Shown: positions 21,901 through 28,200, numbered from the stretch's first letter. The stretch is 46,920 nucleotides of DNA from Treponema sp. (GCA_017449285.1 JAFSJX010000104.1:1-46920); one strand, 5' to 3'. Made by a program: numbers and translations. The notes: generated from the letters alone by a model not told the origin.

Positions 21901-23645
21901 TTCCACTGTACAACCTCTCCAGTATCAAGGTCAGTAATCTTTGTTGTAAAACTAACGAAAGCAATATCTGTTTCATTTGAAGACACTTTGCCCGTAAGAA
22001 GGATGTCATCTAAACTATTGACGACATCTTTATACTCCTCATCGAATTCCATTGTTGGCGGAACACCAGAAGTCGTTCCCTTAAAGCCATAATCTTCGTT
22101 GCGGCGCAGTTCGTAGCCTTCTCTGTCTGTACCCCTTACCACGACCATATACCAGTGGTTCGCCATAATCGTTTCAGGAAGATTAATTACCCAGTTATAA
22201 ATATCTGTCGATGCCTCAGAATCATATTCTCCGTTGTCCGCAAAAAGAACGAGCGAATCTCCTTCTTTTACATTCTCCAAAGTAGGAGCATCCTTATACG
22301 TATCCTCTTCATCTATGACCGCGATAAAATTCTTGTATCTCTCTGTCTTGCTTATCTCCTTGGGATACTCACTTACGCTTATCTCCTCTCCAAGATTGAA
22401 AGTACCGAAATCTTTCAGGTATGCTTTGAGCGTACTCGGCAGGACTTCAACAGAATCAAGTCCCATGCTGACCACGACATTCAGCGGCTGCTTCGCCGGC
22501 ACAGAGTTCCCTTTTTCAAACTGGAAGCCGCTCACCATATACGTTGGGTTTGCCGCAGGATTCAATGTAAAGGCAAGTTTTTTTTCTTCCGTGTTGACTG
22601 CCCTATCCTGCAATATTTTGAGGACTTTTTCCGCCGTCATCGCGTTTTCGTCAGAAGCCGTTCGGACAACATTCTTGTTCGTGCCTTCATACGTTCCGTT
22701 CAGAATCGTCATCAAATCAGCGGCGGTCAGTTCCAGGGTCTTTTTGCTCAACAAATCATCATAAATATCCTTGTTCAGATAGAACGTTTTTGTCGAATTT
22801 CCGACCGTTGTATTTTCACCTTCAGACGGATTGACGTACTCGTGGGTACTGTCGGAAATTTCAATCGTACACCAATATGACTTTGTATTGCCTGTCAAAT
22901 CTTCGCCATACACCGCACGGTAGCGCGTATTGAGTTCATCGGAAAGATCTGTTCCCGTGCTGAATTTCATCATGGTAACGCTTGTGCCACCCGCCGTCGG
23001 AATTCCTTCTTCAAAATATGGCTCTGCATTTATGGGAGTTTCTGTTCCTTTTTCGTCATAAATAGAAATCGCCATCTTTGCAATCGTATGCTCATCGGCA
23101 ATCGTTCCGTCCACCTTAAAACTAGATCCGTAGGCAGTGGCTATCGTCTCGTCCGTCGTTCCCGGTTTGGTCAGTACGACCACAGGCGCGGTATTATCGA
23201 TTTCAAATGTTCGTGATGATGTGCCTGATTTGTGACCCGAATGGTCGGAAGCGACAACGCTCAGTTCATATTTGCCGTCAGGAAGTTGCCAGCCGTTAAT
23301 GTAGTCGGCATTCTCCGGGTCATAGTTGTTCACTTCAACTGACCAATTGTGCTTCTCCTCAATTTTTACTTCGTTGGAGAGATACACGTTCTCCGGGTGG
23401 GAGGTATTTTTAATCGTCAGCGTGATTGACGTAACTTCCTTATCGTCAGAACACGTACCCGCAAAAATGAACGTGCCACGGATTGCCGCCAAGGCAGGAG
23501 GATATGAAATATCTATGGTAGGTGCTTCAGTATCGACGGATGCGCCCAAACCTACGTTATCGCCACCACAAGAACCAATGGCAACAGCAACCGCACATAC
23601 TGCACTAATAGAAATGAATTTCCGAAGAATTTTCGTAAGAGACAT
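963..23645 (-). CDS. Giant Ig-like repeat lipoprotein, about 7,560 residues
   Basis: Predicted surface lipoprotein of roughly 0.8 MDa, read as one uninterrupted frame. I start it at the ATG at 23645 because GGAGG (23655-23651) lies 5 nt upstream; the earlier in-frame ATG at 23657 overlaps that site. Residues 1-26 form a lipoprotein signal (basic MSLTKILRK, hydrophobic core, then IGSC with Cys26). From about residue 40 to 6,850 there are about fifty Ig-like modules joined by D-(T/K/N)-x-x-P linkers, most with a Y-x-(I/V)-x-V-x-A-x-D-x-(A/V)-G-N motif near the end. A less regular segment at about 230-430 carries a threonine-rich and charged insert. After residue 6,850 come a TIG-like segment (IYLYGFNLGSS) and a C-terminal region from about 7,040 with repeated W/Y-rich blades. 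No catalytic motif was recognised. Adhesion or a cell-surface stalk is the likely role (inference). It has its own promoter. Confidence 0.88.
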   Translation of the reverse strand: MSLTKILRKFISISAVCAVAVAIGSCGGDNVGLGASVDTEAPTIDISYPPALAAIRGTFIFAGTCSDDKEVTSITLTIKNTSHPENVYLSNEVKIEEKHNWSVEVNNYDPENADYINGWQLPDGKYELSVVASDHSGHKSGTSSRTFEIDNTAPVVVLTKPGTTDETIATAYGSSFKVDGTIADEHTIAKMAISIYDEKGTETPINAEPYFEEGIPTAGGTSVTMMKFSTGTDLSDELNTRYRAVYGEDLTGNTKSYWCTIEISDSTHEYVNPSEGENTTVGNSTKTFYLNKDIYDDLLSKKTLELTAADLMTILNGTYEGTNKNVVRTASDENAMTAEKVLKILQDRAVNTEEKKLAFTLNPAANPTYMVSGFQFEKGNSVPAKQPLNVVVSMGLDSVEVLPSTLKAYLKDFGTFNLGEEISVSEYPKEISKTERYKNFIAVIDEEDTYKDAPTLENVKEGDSLVLFADNGEYDSEASTDIYNWVINLPETIMANHWYMVVVRGTDREGYELRRNEDYGFKGTTSGVPPTMEFDEEYKDVVNSLDDILLTGKVSSNETDIAFVSFTTKITDLDTGEVVQWNGSDGEAEGNKAKFTASQAGSHAGSWQISVKDAVEYTGPQPAGKNCRYVFSISGYDKNGNFSQPRDFAVLVDTTKPVVEYTGTKLADGAVITNADTNFEYRNDIYSYRLSGAWSDVNGAGTDVLYYTTDASGIQKNADGTYSVLNEYDAKKTNNVWQIADDFASATVGRTWNVDLPVGQTLDGMIAFYATDKAGNRSVVTAYSGLTFDYDNPVLTKVDEPDASVKFGESIKVSGKLTDTLALVKKESCGITVTAMKVVEKKDGVEDQPFYKLKTGEVKYVEIYPAKAIFKSEDDKNATYSLEIPAIASDGTDNKGDWIITVEAVDAAGLGATKLEYEVTVDGEAPTIELSDESQKQKIFDKTKPQNFEGTMRDNVGVANVYYKVTTENERPAFDKKEWKVAAIENDEATKWSATINFSKDYDEGTPYYVYFAAQDNVGNIGFTNEAVSVLMDNTSPETKLFATGLYAEDGTEIETAEELNGTTYLAKESFTLSGTITEANFKNASITVNGSVQTAPLATASGDWTFNPNVTEDNSYTYVITLEDEAEHTKTYTITVNRDTTGPVVTVGSPAEDEAISDKEANIRGTVTDVYAGAKTVFYKAKEADEWAETKLTGNNWNKELEFETEGAITLQVYAVDALGNKGETVTRKFSYDKGAPTLEETGITENGLTTNATVTVKGTAEDSNALYKNASGKGEIEILDKTGSVIKTIEMTLAEDGKKGTFSGELTVKGETPDLANGTHALTIRVKDAAGRPTSWPRTVKVDTKEPVVSVATAANAIVLQDESPYNTLNVTAGDTGDGATGVKGVYYQVLPSTATKPTYTAENASSWTPLAPTSSAWTASVNFTGKAEGKYQIYAVATDNAGNESAVFAGGTVEVDKQKPVVFSVQNGTTSVSSNDTAKNEKITYTVTVSDTNPVSASVKVAADGTEIETISDNSLSGDKKQASLAVDFSDDTKYPDGTYTLTFTAKDANDRVSEEKTISVLKDSTPPELTITSPEADGFAKVNMLTFAGTAKDENLAGVTAKLFKNGSTTAEKTEEISVDSSDNWTWKVYDLDEAAYNITVTAKDKVGHETNITSKTVTVDTVAPKTTLTGTGLIILAADGTVTELASGATLTSGSTYYAKDSFSFGGDITEANFDNATIGATGDTSASAPTYDSANNKKWTFSPTSLTDGNKTYTITLKDKADNQTSYTITVIRDKTAPALAISGLENNATYTESVVKNGKYAIAGTWSDKDAGTKTLQYTTNKNPSELTAEGTDSTNSWVTITAPVATNVTTNWTLDLPVAESLDNTISFRAKDAIGNVSNVADYTYTGINFDFSIPVITPAETVVSKTKSDVTLTGTVTDAFLLAKSDISITAKKDGGDSTAISATITEAAETAQSYNFSITIPAATNHGNDGTWTITMSAKDKAGRSAETKTQTTLIDTTAPTIASNTMASNHVYKDESVFNALTVAAEENGSGLAGVYYKLATSEPSYSSSESGWTALGQDSSGWKLNIDFSEISEDTYTVYVVAVDEVGNVSSVSEGNSVVVDTKKPVIASVKHGDAEVSANDTVKADDLTYTVAVSDTNPKSASITVTKADGTKLTKKNADGSTTEVEADEISGNADASGKVSLIVPFSSYADGTYALTFNAKDKNERKAVEKTVSVLKDSKDPEVTITSPSEAGFSKLNALTFTGTAKDENLDTVTAELFMNDGTTATKKEEVSVNSETHEWKWKVYDLEEATYSIKVTAEDKAGNTSTADTTDKKMTVDVTEPTTTLTGTNLFTIADGTATEVAEDVTLDSEHTYYAKGLFSFGGTVIDGNFDGETGITVAGGTGTKTLDTSNSKNWTFTPNNLADGSKTYTITFTDKAQNQKSYAVTVIYDTTAPEVKVSSPTENEAISDATMSVRGTATDAYAGTKTVYYKYKLGTGAWVEKDGDNPLTADLTGSNWTKGLSFAAEGTITVEAYAVDALGNAGSWVTRSFSYDQGAPTLTETSIGENGITTNGGAEKVVSLGGTASDTNALKNGGTGAVEVLDKNGFTLASFNVAEDGTWSGTLPIGSGNGELVDGTHNFTVRATDAAGRTSSEPRTVKIDTKTPTISTVAVEELMVAQDESPYDTLSVKATDSGAGATGLAGVYYKVLPLGENTPAYSEDTAATWKSLAQSASAWTANINFTSKDKDLLNGYDEGEYKIYIVAKDNAGNVSAVSALSDTITLDKQKPAISSVNNGTEGVSSNDTAQDADVTYTLAINDTNPASASVMVTKKNDDGTETVITTDPISADVDGNKQVSLTVPFTEKNSDNSAKYPDGTYTLTFSAKDENGRISETKTVSVLKDSTAPTVTIESVAEFTKDSSYTFKGTADDNNLDTVTAILLKKNGDGEYAKADETTLSPDKNHDWTWKVFDLDLDSDGNKTEENKYKVVVTAKDKVKHETTLESDELAVDTIAPTTTLAGTGILSENGSSVSELESGKTYYAMSSFTLTGTISEANLAESGLTLTTGTGYGEGSVTYDTNDVRNWTFTPTNLTTDGERTYKFGLSDKAGNNTPYTIVVIRDTAAPTITIGENVLKSGTTYKEDVVKNNEYVITGTWSDANAGTKTLQYTTGASPAEDDWETISAPEAKGVTTSWTLRFPVQEESLNNTIKFRAIDAIGNKSDAADYTYTGINFDTSIPVITVTNEPGKFTNGSLSLVGTVSDGLWLSKNDISITAKNGDKTVPASFTEGADEAKLYNFTVPITSETLTDIDGEWTITIDAKDKTGRAAEQVVVTTIIDTKDPVVSSLNATSQYYQNDESVTYFNNKYALDFSFKATDDGSGVKMVEYTAVKGHFGEWTKVTNYENNKVFDWVKDAILGSDDTWTATIKKFTSASEGEYTIFARVMDNVGKQTISDGLKLYADKTDPELNESIGRYISVGTNNTFTLEGTVSDNNWVEVTFSLDAHSDGDNETPTFTSSTGIPGDDGKWTISQKVTNPNEGTHYFTYTITATDKAKNETSVTKTVSIDKNAPALTVTKLNGNALPDSGEIAINTSNSIFEGTASDDLSGIYSITGYVFLKDDVESVSFDTSASLTDELIAKAKLKTDINLGAGESADSWRATFILPTEDSYIPVFVAVDAAGNKKVVKTNPFSADFKSPESTLNVTNVKEIAGNSAVALDSTENYGYNSSDNTNGLWNDGVTYYVGDENGFTLSGEITDAKGFDASGITFTVNGVETNLELTGTNLTKLDWSYTQSYESDKTYTCKLAMQDKAGNPVNTDTFIVKVDTTAPTANITSPAANTNHDGSVTVTGMALDGNGSGVPTVSYTLVRLDKDGTEVASSTNTHTLPVTDNQWSNTFSLDSPSRYRLTITPTDYMGKEGEPKSIVFYYDKTAPVVSAPTVAESMAAGMTYYNTGTITVSAAVEDTISEVSSVYYTVDGGTTKKIMSETKDAQNNPTGTYSGELNLADGTHTIAVYATDAHTNETTGDKVKTITVKIDTTEPKFGTITATTPSKNDITVSGTITENIGLREGGFTVTAKKNNSDVETLPFTAPTFTAGTKLDAKVWSFTLPATTGGNKNDGNWEFTITATDQAGHAVSVTKEVQIDTTAPESMGTIGFATGKGTLSEGVYYFNSKDIPEITITANDSGTGVSTVEFAAVSGHTDEDISSVANNDLAVAWTRLQQGTDSYSLSATQFNDRDEGAYTVFVRATDAVGNIAYSTGYKVYNDRTAPEVEETDGVGTYINLDAENKFALSGKVSDTNYKAIAVTSASASNADDTVTSDITYVNREWKITQEVNVGAENATHQFTYIITASDKAGNTTPITKTVYIDKTKPTVTVSTLNSTDGTSNITADMTINSQNSIFAGTVTDDLSGVSSMMGYIFAETVAPAADTQTLSADQITKAAVKSGIVVGTGSGANSWSVTFVLPRDGWYVPVFVAKDSAGNEQVTVGSRFGADFEAPVSTLNVTANVKQVVNKQAVALTANKNYGDGADSAEQNRWNDGVTYYVGDRNGFTLSGTITDDFGFAADNITFTVNGVETGLGLTGENLTTVNWSYAPTYDGDKTYTCKLVMTDKAGNTPRSNTFIVQVDTTQPLVAIVAPTVNSNQTENTIALSGTVVDTGSGVASVTYTIKNKDTSKTTTVDGTATVTGGNWSVGEADISATDLQGTLVLTVKAKDYLGNEKQADSVEFYHDSVAPTVKSASIVEAPTGTVEAQKWYNTSVLSLSATAQDEQSGLAGVTYQVSDGSRTAMTLTPGADTAERAATASSVVMNEGENTIKIIATDKVNNALAVSSQTIYVDTKKPVFGETKVYKTGDNTETSINLTNAAFTIAGTLTELNIAPTNGFTVVAKKDDVTQDISGSITVSSPASASTAQNWSIAVPQTIGDGEWTFTITAKDKAGNTTDTEVKVTVDTTAPAMADYADGKSIMVEGKDIASTWYKANTLTVSGKFTENGSGLSKVFYYVKAPESDNPPTNLYTIADETVSAAENVGVVTLADLKGTATYTVTPSNFAENGGTNGSTANEVYIQAMDKAGNFSKREGPYTVNIDQNAPDITSAYYSSDDGASLTAASGTVYTNASTDMIIYGSISDALSGINSLAFFVGSSEIDPTSLQYTTGSATSDADYKALTGWESLTAGNEKSYKSWKAVIKGSDLSNGIVYVNVTDKADNSKRQQIFALAVDKDSPTIAVNGTYLSRLVAKSVKINGEIDTTVSDSKDPNAINGTATFAGTATDNYTLTSVDMYYSTSDYSAKIKADDVKVDPTDGSNAFSWKYIKEVSKLDSATGKVTVLGTETDTTVKPLYVKLRAKDSAGNESIYVYLYNIDPLSDKPTINISNISGNNGTLKYETTITGSIKDDDDIDVTKCELRVYEFSGSASVPEDVSNWESNGTKVTLSQTGEWTYNLKKDTVDGKEIVQDGEKNLYVYFKDAAGTSFWTGYNKGASKAAFQPNVTFKNQKDEYYSEDEKIAFRVDSESPSVTGATALSFMTNADDAVANEKDADGNPKDTGVGSTFVVGGTKKKYARFTLTATDANGIAGMAYTLTGTDTGGNPKTLSYATKAAFSGINFTSAGYSIDDKTVEFEGTDATWTTKKIDFSEFATGQLTLVITAYDNSGLKGNGSYYFSVDNTGPSISVTTPRSGEEKTGTITMQGTAIDEGGAGTADIRYFVPTTGQQIASDALDEKGNALLASAEVLKALTKTITVNNKEQTVSVWGGTLANEDSVSVTYWKFIFAEKDSDNTYLSEYDNATYCGTNIVDGVYTIPLYLMATDELGNYTIKANYTIAHNPDGDRPATAFSYPQQKDYDGYDKDNKTSYGYITLGGTIRLTGGTEIPSMTTTVDSVYYQVAGEQGFNTAESIAAAKAAAIAKYGQEAVVSAYQVLNSILSTEYTANTNYSATQLKEYGFASTNELNAWWGIKASGSAAWSIVLNTNGELNPAQGAVATNNIIVRACGINANGKFGAWTTGNDGVICVHIDSNAPTIQVAINQYAEDNISTGNETASQLYETNMFLRGQWYLVAEAKDESYLKSVKVKKGTTEIDTSSFVSENTESEDKLTCSKLFIPIDKTVSGTLEYTVSATDGENKTAAQTFSFEIDNTPPTLEELKGNGENIEVIQNKDYIYTLSGKSSDDKGSGVERIVFYYMRKNTDETSITKELILDPMIDSGYANAEIDMPGSFDSVADGGIDLLPLEQEGSETCYLYAYKVAGASTTETFTPTSATLNNHVRAGGLIYIDGIYRRIKAISDNTVTFEPALSGAKNGVTAWFPIAQVIDNSATEKVANPKTFEFEKGDDGDGMPESFSKSGSTWTWDASIHSDNLPDGPVSLVILAFDNAGNVNGTTKNVTISNNAPRLAKLNLATDLNDNNQFEDNEFVAYDIFKEETTVKENYILNLTTYSAGAFTAKNKLAVVPELVGGNGNVLLVAKKDAVAVKTTDADGKEKEVASAVAKADGTPIYSIVSGTATQTDDKTISVTLAKAKTDKTSPYSITATNFAVAQAGNNFFAYVLDNATLTGIAAFDTNANTPEGRDTNEKADSAKDETTGKLKADKSFSFTFWDSTDETTQGTSSQKAVVLVNGFTFDLTDGTSPTTVINPFYWNDVETNSVYGSGKNKKADDLQGHIELEKDLTAEIKAATAGDTTLGDDPKVSGKIVFTGTAYDEHSLDSLAFTFAAGDTTPTYNKGSWSGSGSDRTWTNGTWTNATSMANYNPKDAKWENANATIADNYYEVTTSSAGENGVYKDEAYFNQDGHKVYWTLTIDTATLLSSVADKDVKLTVYAADLSGNVTKLTTKQPEFDNAENYKAGTNEGRTVTDGKTNVPVYQMDVVPYITKVYTSLAALKKNNWSVYNRTALGHYPVALNVTWSGSTKTYSGEKIYLYGFNLGSSEKLPTYGTTTTLAAPVAGSVTKIGDTATAYPSGTSYAAYQVVTFPVTGTVSSGGIELTVNSMPTLNNLNGKDSKGAYTETTTNVTGDEDIYSNYYNRQPNGDNNNLLTDDVMLDVWEITPQAVKPKVGAAIQPVMAINPYNHDVGFAFVNGTLYYSMPNGNTYSYDYWIGGYDVWTSVGLAYDKYGNSYATAAGGDINAEKADQYRLMTSRWGRGKLKTDGYNDGTNQFRLELIGQRDFEGSGTSYTAYNTFDKERIQSPSMAATASSEDKTTLYMAYYDAINDEIRFKWGYFTDSKRGDSESGLMGDYYGQNNYDGGQGDGGDSEAGEKKLDTNYGIYRTVHNSFLAGQTERVVAKNGTTTSAKVITTSEQPVYAGKYVSIAAIEDGETNDDAVVAVWWDGTNNQLLYSYNKTPKSIEAGMYKQSDTKWSTPVTVFGENIGEYCKVVTDANGGVHIAAYDGSNGDVWYAYLDDFEATSNIKTCIVDSYGIIGTRLNIDVALNASNKPVPYISYYSASRPKIARWSDSVALTSSSMANGATADQFTGSWEVSYVPTPSKFTDSNICVGVWKDSSGKLNYSTSDGTEPSGSNIGTNTYTPGQGETKECYGTVWGNGTKNAILGYATTSGGSGYIETAQMR
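7700..20540 (-). repeat. Higher-order repeats inside the giant gene (period about 1.9-2.4 kb)
   Basis: A recognisable module (T-T-L-x-G-T-G-L..., then Y-Y-A-K-x-x-F-S-F-G-G or Y-Y-V-G-D-x-N-G-F-T-L-S-G) recurs with its start near 20535, 18640, 16638, 14621, 12566 and 10157. The spacings are about 1895, 2002, 2017, 2055 and 2409 bp, or 630-800 residues, each unit holding some six Ig-like modules. Other landmarks repeat in phase. D-E-S-(P/V)-(Y/F) modules lie near 19560, 17570 and 15630. S-P-(A/T)-E-(D/N)-E-A-I-S-D modules occur near 20180 and 16270, two units apart. The copies have diverged at the sequence level, so they look like old internal duplications. The outer limits given are approximate. 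Confidence 0.7.
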
Positions 23646-23762
23646 ATAAACCTCCATTCAAGCCCACGTTTCAAGCAAAAAAACGAACAAACACTTTTTT
23701 AAAGCCAACTAGACACTTCCCCATCGAATTATCGGCAGAGAATACGCCCACCTTAATTACAT

Positions 23763-23792
23763 ATTATAACACATTTTTTCAGATTTGCTCAA
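23763..23792 (-). promoter_or_regulatory. Predicted promoter of the giant lipoprotein gene
   Basis: TTGAGC (23792-23787), an 18-nt spacer and a perfect TATAAT (23768-23763) on the minus strand. They sit in the gap after the upstream gene's stop at 23802 and imply a 5' leader of about 110 nt before the ATG at 23645. Confidence 0.6.
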
Positions 23793-23801
23793 TGTTTTGA
23801 T

Positions 23802-25178
23802 TTATTGTGGGAAGAATTTTTCGGAGGCAAGGACGCGAGTAAGATGAACAAAACTATTTTTATATTTGCTGACAAAGGTACTGTACGGAACTTCCGTTCC
23901 ATTCTCAAAAACGGTAATCGCAAAGCGACCGTTCTTGTCGAAATACGGAAAGAGTACGGCAGTCTGGTCAAATTTGTAGAGTTCAGGGGCAGTTCCGTTC
24001 GCACTCACATAGCGTCTGCGGATTGCGGCAAGATAGAAATAAGTGGGTTCAGTTACGCCAAGCACATACAGAACTGACCGCAAACGGGCAATGGCATACC
24101 CAGAATTTCGGATATAACCCGCCGTCTGCATGATTCCTTTATCGGTCATTTCGCTTGAAAACGGCTCAATCGCCACATCAACGCCAGACTCATTATACAT
24201 ATAATTTTTGCGGGTCTGCACGGAAAATCGAGCCGCAGCAAGGTTTCGCGTCCAGTCAAGCATAAACGAAACGCCTTCCGTCGATTCTTTCATGCCCGCA
24301 TAACTCAATGGGTCATAAATCATCGTCGGCTGAACCAACGGAGCCAAAAATGTACCGCTTCCGCTGATAGGCTCAATCAAGCCGTCCACAATCCATTTTA
24401 CAAAGCCCGCCGAAGAAAGTGACAGACTGCCGTTTTCTTTTTCGCTCGCATCCACCATACGGGATTTTCCGTCAGAAATACGGACAGGACTTCCATTCTC
24501 ATCATAGGCGGCATCCTCTGCGTAAGAAATACGGCTCAAATTCTTCCTTATAACACCAATCATCTGCATTTTGGGAAGATATGAGCCAGCATGAATTTCC
24601 GCATATCGCCACGGTAATGAATTCTCGGTGATTTTCAGCACGTCAGCAAGCGAAGCCGTATACAACTGATTAAAAATAAATCCCACAGGAACTGAACGGG
24701 CAGCATAGCAGCCGTCAACTACAAAGTCGCCCAGCGTTTTGTTGCGCTCCGGCGTAAACTGAACAAACACGTCGCTGTTCTGCGTAAAATACCAGCGGAT
24801 TCTTGTCGTCTTCCCGGTAATGCTGTCCTTGTACAAAATCCATGAGCCGCATGCGTCACCGGGATATTCTGCCACCACGCGATTTTCCACGCCTTTTTCC
24901 GTGTAAAAATCAACGGACAACTGCACTTCGGGCGCAACGATAATCATAAAGGTCGTGCCGCTTTCTTCCATGCGCACCTGAAAACGCTCGCCGATTTCAT
25001 TGGTACGGATTTCAGAGCGAAAATTCCGCACATCGGACAACGGTGCGTCAAACCAGCGGTCGGCAACAGTACGACGGATAACTGCGGAATCGGGTACACC
25101 AAACCTGTTGTACTCCGCAAAAAGTGGCATCATACAAAAGGCAGAGAAAATTGCAAAAACCGCAATAGTTTTTTTCAT
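23802..25178 (-). CDS. Exported protein of unknown function (458 residues)
   Basis: The protein starts with a clear Sec signal peptide (MKKTIAVFAIFSAFCMMPLFA, cleavage before EYNRF), so it is periplasmic or outer-membrane associated. I chose the ATG at 25178: it begins the signal peptide directly and has AGGG 8 nt upstream. A GTG at 25187 in the same frame would add three residues. The mature part is mixed alpha/beta with no membrane spans and no motif I recognise. It ends in a block (YLAAIRRRYVSANGT, then AVLFPYFDKNGRFAI) resembling conserved treponemal exported proteins in style. It begins 25 nt after the stop of the activase gene and is probably cotranscribed with it, though no functional link is evident. 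Confidence 0.75.
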   Translation of the reverse strand: MKKTIAVFAIFSAFCMMPLFAEYNRFGVPDSAVIRRTVADRWFDAPLSDVRNFRSEIRTNEIGERFQVRMEESGTTFMIIVAPEVQLSVDFYTEKGVENRVVAEYPGDACGSWILYKDSITGKTTRIRWYFTQNSDVFVQFTPERNKTLGDFVVDGCYAARSVPVGFIFNQLYTASLADVLKITENSLPWRYAEIHAGSYLPKMQMIGVIRKNLSRISYAEDAAYDENGSPVRISDGKSRMVDASEKENGSLSLSSAGFVKWIVDGLIEPISGSGTFLAPLVQPTMIYDPLSYAGMKESTEGVSFMLDWTRNLAAARFSVQTRKNYMYNESGVDVAIEPFSSEMTDKGIMQTAGYIRNSGYAIARLRSVLYVLGVTEPTYFYLAAIRRRYVSANGTAPELYKFDQTAVLFPYFDKNGRFAITVFENGTEVPYSTFVSKYKNSFVHLTRVLASEKFFPQ

Positions 25179-25203
25179 CAGCAGCACCCTACTCCATCAG
25201 CCC

Positions 25204-28200
25204 CTACGCGCTTACTTCACTTGTTGCCGCAGGAACATTCACCGCATCCACCGGGTCATCGTCAATAAACGCGCCACCACCCGCCGCATACTGAATAATC
25301 GGGTCAACCTGCCCGTTGCGTGTCAGAATCTTTCCGTTCTTCAGCTCGTCAGGATTCTTTCCAATTGGTGCATTGCTCAGAAGCAATTTCAGGCGGTTCA
25401 ACTGGTTCACCTCAGACGCACCGGGGTCATAGTCGATTGCCGCAATATTTGACTCGGGATAGCGCTTCCGCAGTTCCTTGATAACGCCTTTTCCCGTAAT
25501 GTGATTGGGAAGGCAAGCAAACGGCTGAATACACGCCACCGTAGGCGCGCCGGAATGAATCAATTCCACCATTTCCGCCGTCAAGAACCAACCTTCGCCC
25601 GCAATATTTCCCGTTTGAACAATGCCGTCTACCAAACGCATCATCTTCCAGATTGACGTGGGAGCCTCAAAACGACGGCTCTTTTTCAGACAGCGAATCA
25701 TGTAACGGCGATACAGTTCCAATGCCCACACGAGGAAACGCGACATACGCTGCTCTTTTTTGGGGAACGCAAGCTTTTTGTACAGGAACTCGCCGTCACT
25801 CAGCGCGTAGAAGAAGAAGTCCATAAAATCGGGCATGACGCACTCCGCACCCTCACGCTCAATCACGTTCACAATATCGTTGTTTGCTGTCGGGTGGAAC
25901 TTGACCAGAATCTCGCCAACAACGCCAACGCGCGGTTTTTTGACGGGCAGAATCGGCAGACGGTCAAAGTCTTTGATAATGCCTTTGATGACCTTGCGAT
26001 ATTTGAGGAAAGATGCTTCTTTGAGCATTTCAATCGCCTTTTCGTTCCATTTTTCGTAAAGCGCATTGGCACTTCCCGGCTCTTTTTCATACGGACGCAC
26101 ACGGTACAGTACGCGCATCAGCACATCGCCGATGAACATGGCCATAAGACCACGGTTTACCATCTTGGGTGAATACGTCCAGCCCGGATTCTTCTCAAAC
26201 CCCTGTACGCTCATAGAGATGACTGGCACATGGCCCCAGCCCGCATCATTCAAAGCACGGCGAATAAATCCGATGTAGTTTGTCGCACGACAACCGCCAC
26301 CAGTCTGGCTCATAATGAGCGCAGTTTTGTTCACGTCGTATTTTCCGCTTTCGAGCGCGGCAATCATCTGTCCTGTAGTCAGAATTGACGGATAACACGC
26401 ATCATTGTTCACGTATTTTAATCCCGCCTCAATCGCCTTGGGATCAACTGCGTCCATAACCACAAAATTGTAGCCCGAATATTGGAACGCTTTTTCCAGC
26501 AGACGGAAATGAATCGGACTTATCTGCGGTGCAAGAATCGTATATTCGCCCTTCATTTCTTCGGTGAACACCGTGCGCTGATAGGCGGCAGATTTTTTGA
26601 CCAGTTTCCGTGGATTGCGTTGACGAGCCTTGACCGCCGCAATGAGCGAACGAATTCTGATTCGGATTGCACCAAGATTAGAGCCTTCGTCAATCTTAAT
26701 CAGCGTATACATTCTGCTCTTTGAACGCATAATTTCGTCCACTTGGTCAGCCGTAACCGCATCCAGACCGCACCCGAACGAAGTGAGCTGAACCAGTTCC
26801 AAATTCGGCATTCCCGAAACGAAATTTGCCGCACGATACAGGCGGTTGTGATATGACCACTGATCGATAATACGCAAGGGGCGTTCTACACTTCCCAGAT
26901 GCGCAACGGAGTCTTCCGTAAAGACTGCCAATCCAAGACCGTGAATCATCTCCGGGATTCCGTGGTTAATCTCTGGGTCAAGATGGTACGGACGACCAGC
27001 AAGCACGATGCCGCTTCTGCCTGTCACAACCAACTGCTCCAGCGCGTCCTCCGCCGCATGTTCCACTTCACGCTTGAATTTTTCCTGCTCATCCCAGCCA
27101 GCCTTCACTGCCTCGTACACGGCTTCCATGCTCAGTTTGGGATAAATCTTGTGAATTTCCTCGTAGAATCGTTCGCACAATCTCGGCTCATCATAAATCG
27201 GCAGGAACGGATTCATAAAGGTGATGTCCTTGTTTTCGCGCAGTTCGTCGATGTTGTTTTTCAGCACTTCAGGATAGCCAGACACAACAGGGCAGTTAAA
27301 GTGATTTCCCGCGCCCTTATCCTCTTTCTTCTCATACGGAATGCACGGATAGAAAATGAACTTACAGCCCATTTTAAGGAGCGATTCAATGTGACCGTGG
27401 GAGATTTTTCCCGGATAGCAGACTGACTCCGACGGAATGGAATCAATGCCCCGCTCATAGACCATACGATTTGAGCGCGGACTAACCCGCACTTGGAATC
27501 CCAACTTCGTGAAAACCGTAAACCACAGCGGATAATTCTCGTACATATTGAGGACGCGTGGAATTCCCACCGGCCCCATCGGCGCATCTTCCAGTTTGAG
27601 CGGTACGTAGTTGAAAAGTCGCTTGTATTTCCATTCGAACAGGTTGGGCAGTTCCACGGAATCTTCTTTTTCCACGGCAGTATTCTCTTTGTTTGAGCCG
27701 TCTACCGTTTTGGTATCTTTCAGTTGATGCCGCTCCAAGCCTTTCTCGCAGCGGTTTCCCGTGATGAACTGACGTTTTGCGCCGTCCGTGGTGAACGTGT
27801 TTATCGTAAGAAGACAATTGTTCTGGCAGCCGCCGCAACGGGTCAGTTCCAAATCAACTTTGAATGTCTCCAGTTGCTCCAGCGTAGCGATATTGGAAAC
27901 GATTTTCGGCGCGACCCAACCTTTTTCCATACCCGGTTTGGGAGCGGTAATATCACGCCACTGGTCGTATGCAATCAGAGCCGAACCGTACGCGCCCATC
28001 AAGCCCGCAACATCAGGGCGGAACACCTGTACTCCCGCAACTTTTTCAAAGGCGCGCAAAACAGCATCGTTGTTGAACGTACCGCCCTGCACGACAACTT
28101 TCGTTCCGATTTCGCTTGCACGGCGCAGCTTGATGACCTTGAACAAGGCATTTTTGATGACAGAATAAGAAAGCCCCGCACTGATGTCGGCAATGGTTGC

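Noticed and set aside
22155..22880. Plus-strand frame of 241 residues opposite the giant gene
   Set aside because: It has the Arg/Cys/Phe-rich composition of an antisense shadow and no promoter or ribosome-binding site. Many similar frames lie opposite the whole giant gene.
23645..23657. Longer start of the giant gene at 23657
   Set aside because: The ATG at 23657 overlaps the GGAGG site that serves the ATG at 23645, and the latter begins a normal lipoprotein signal.
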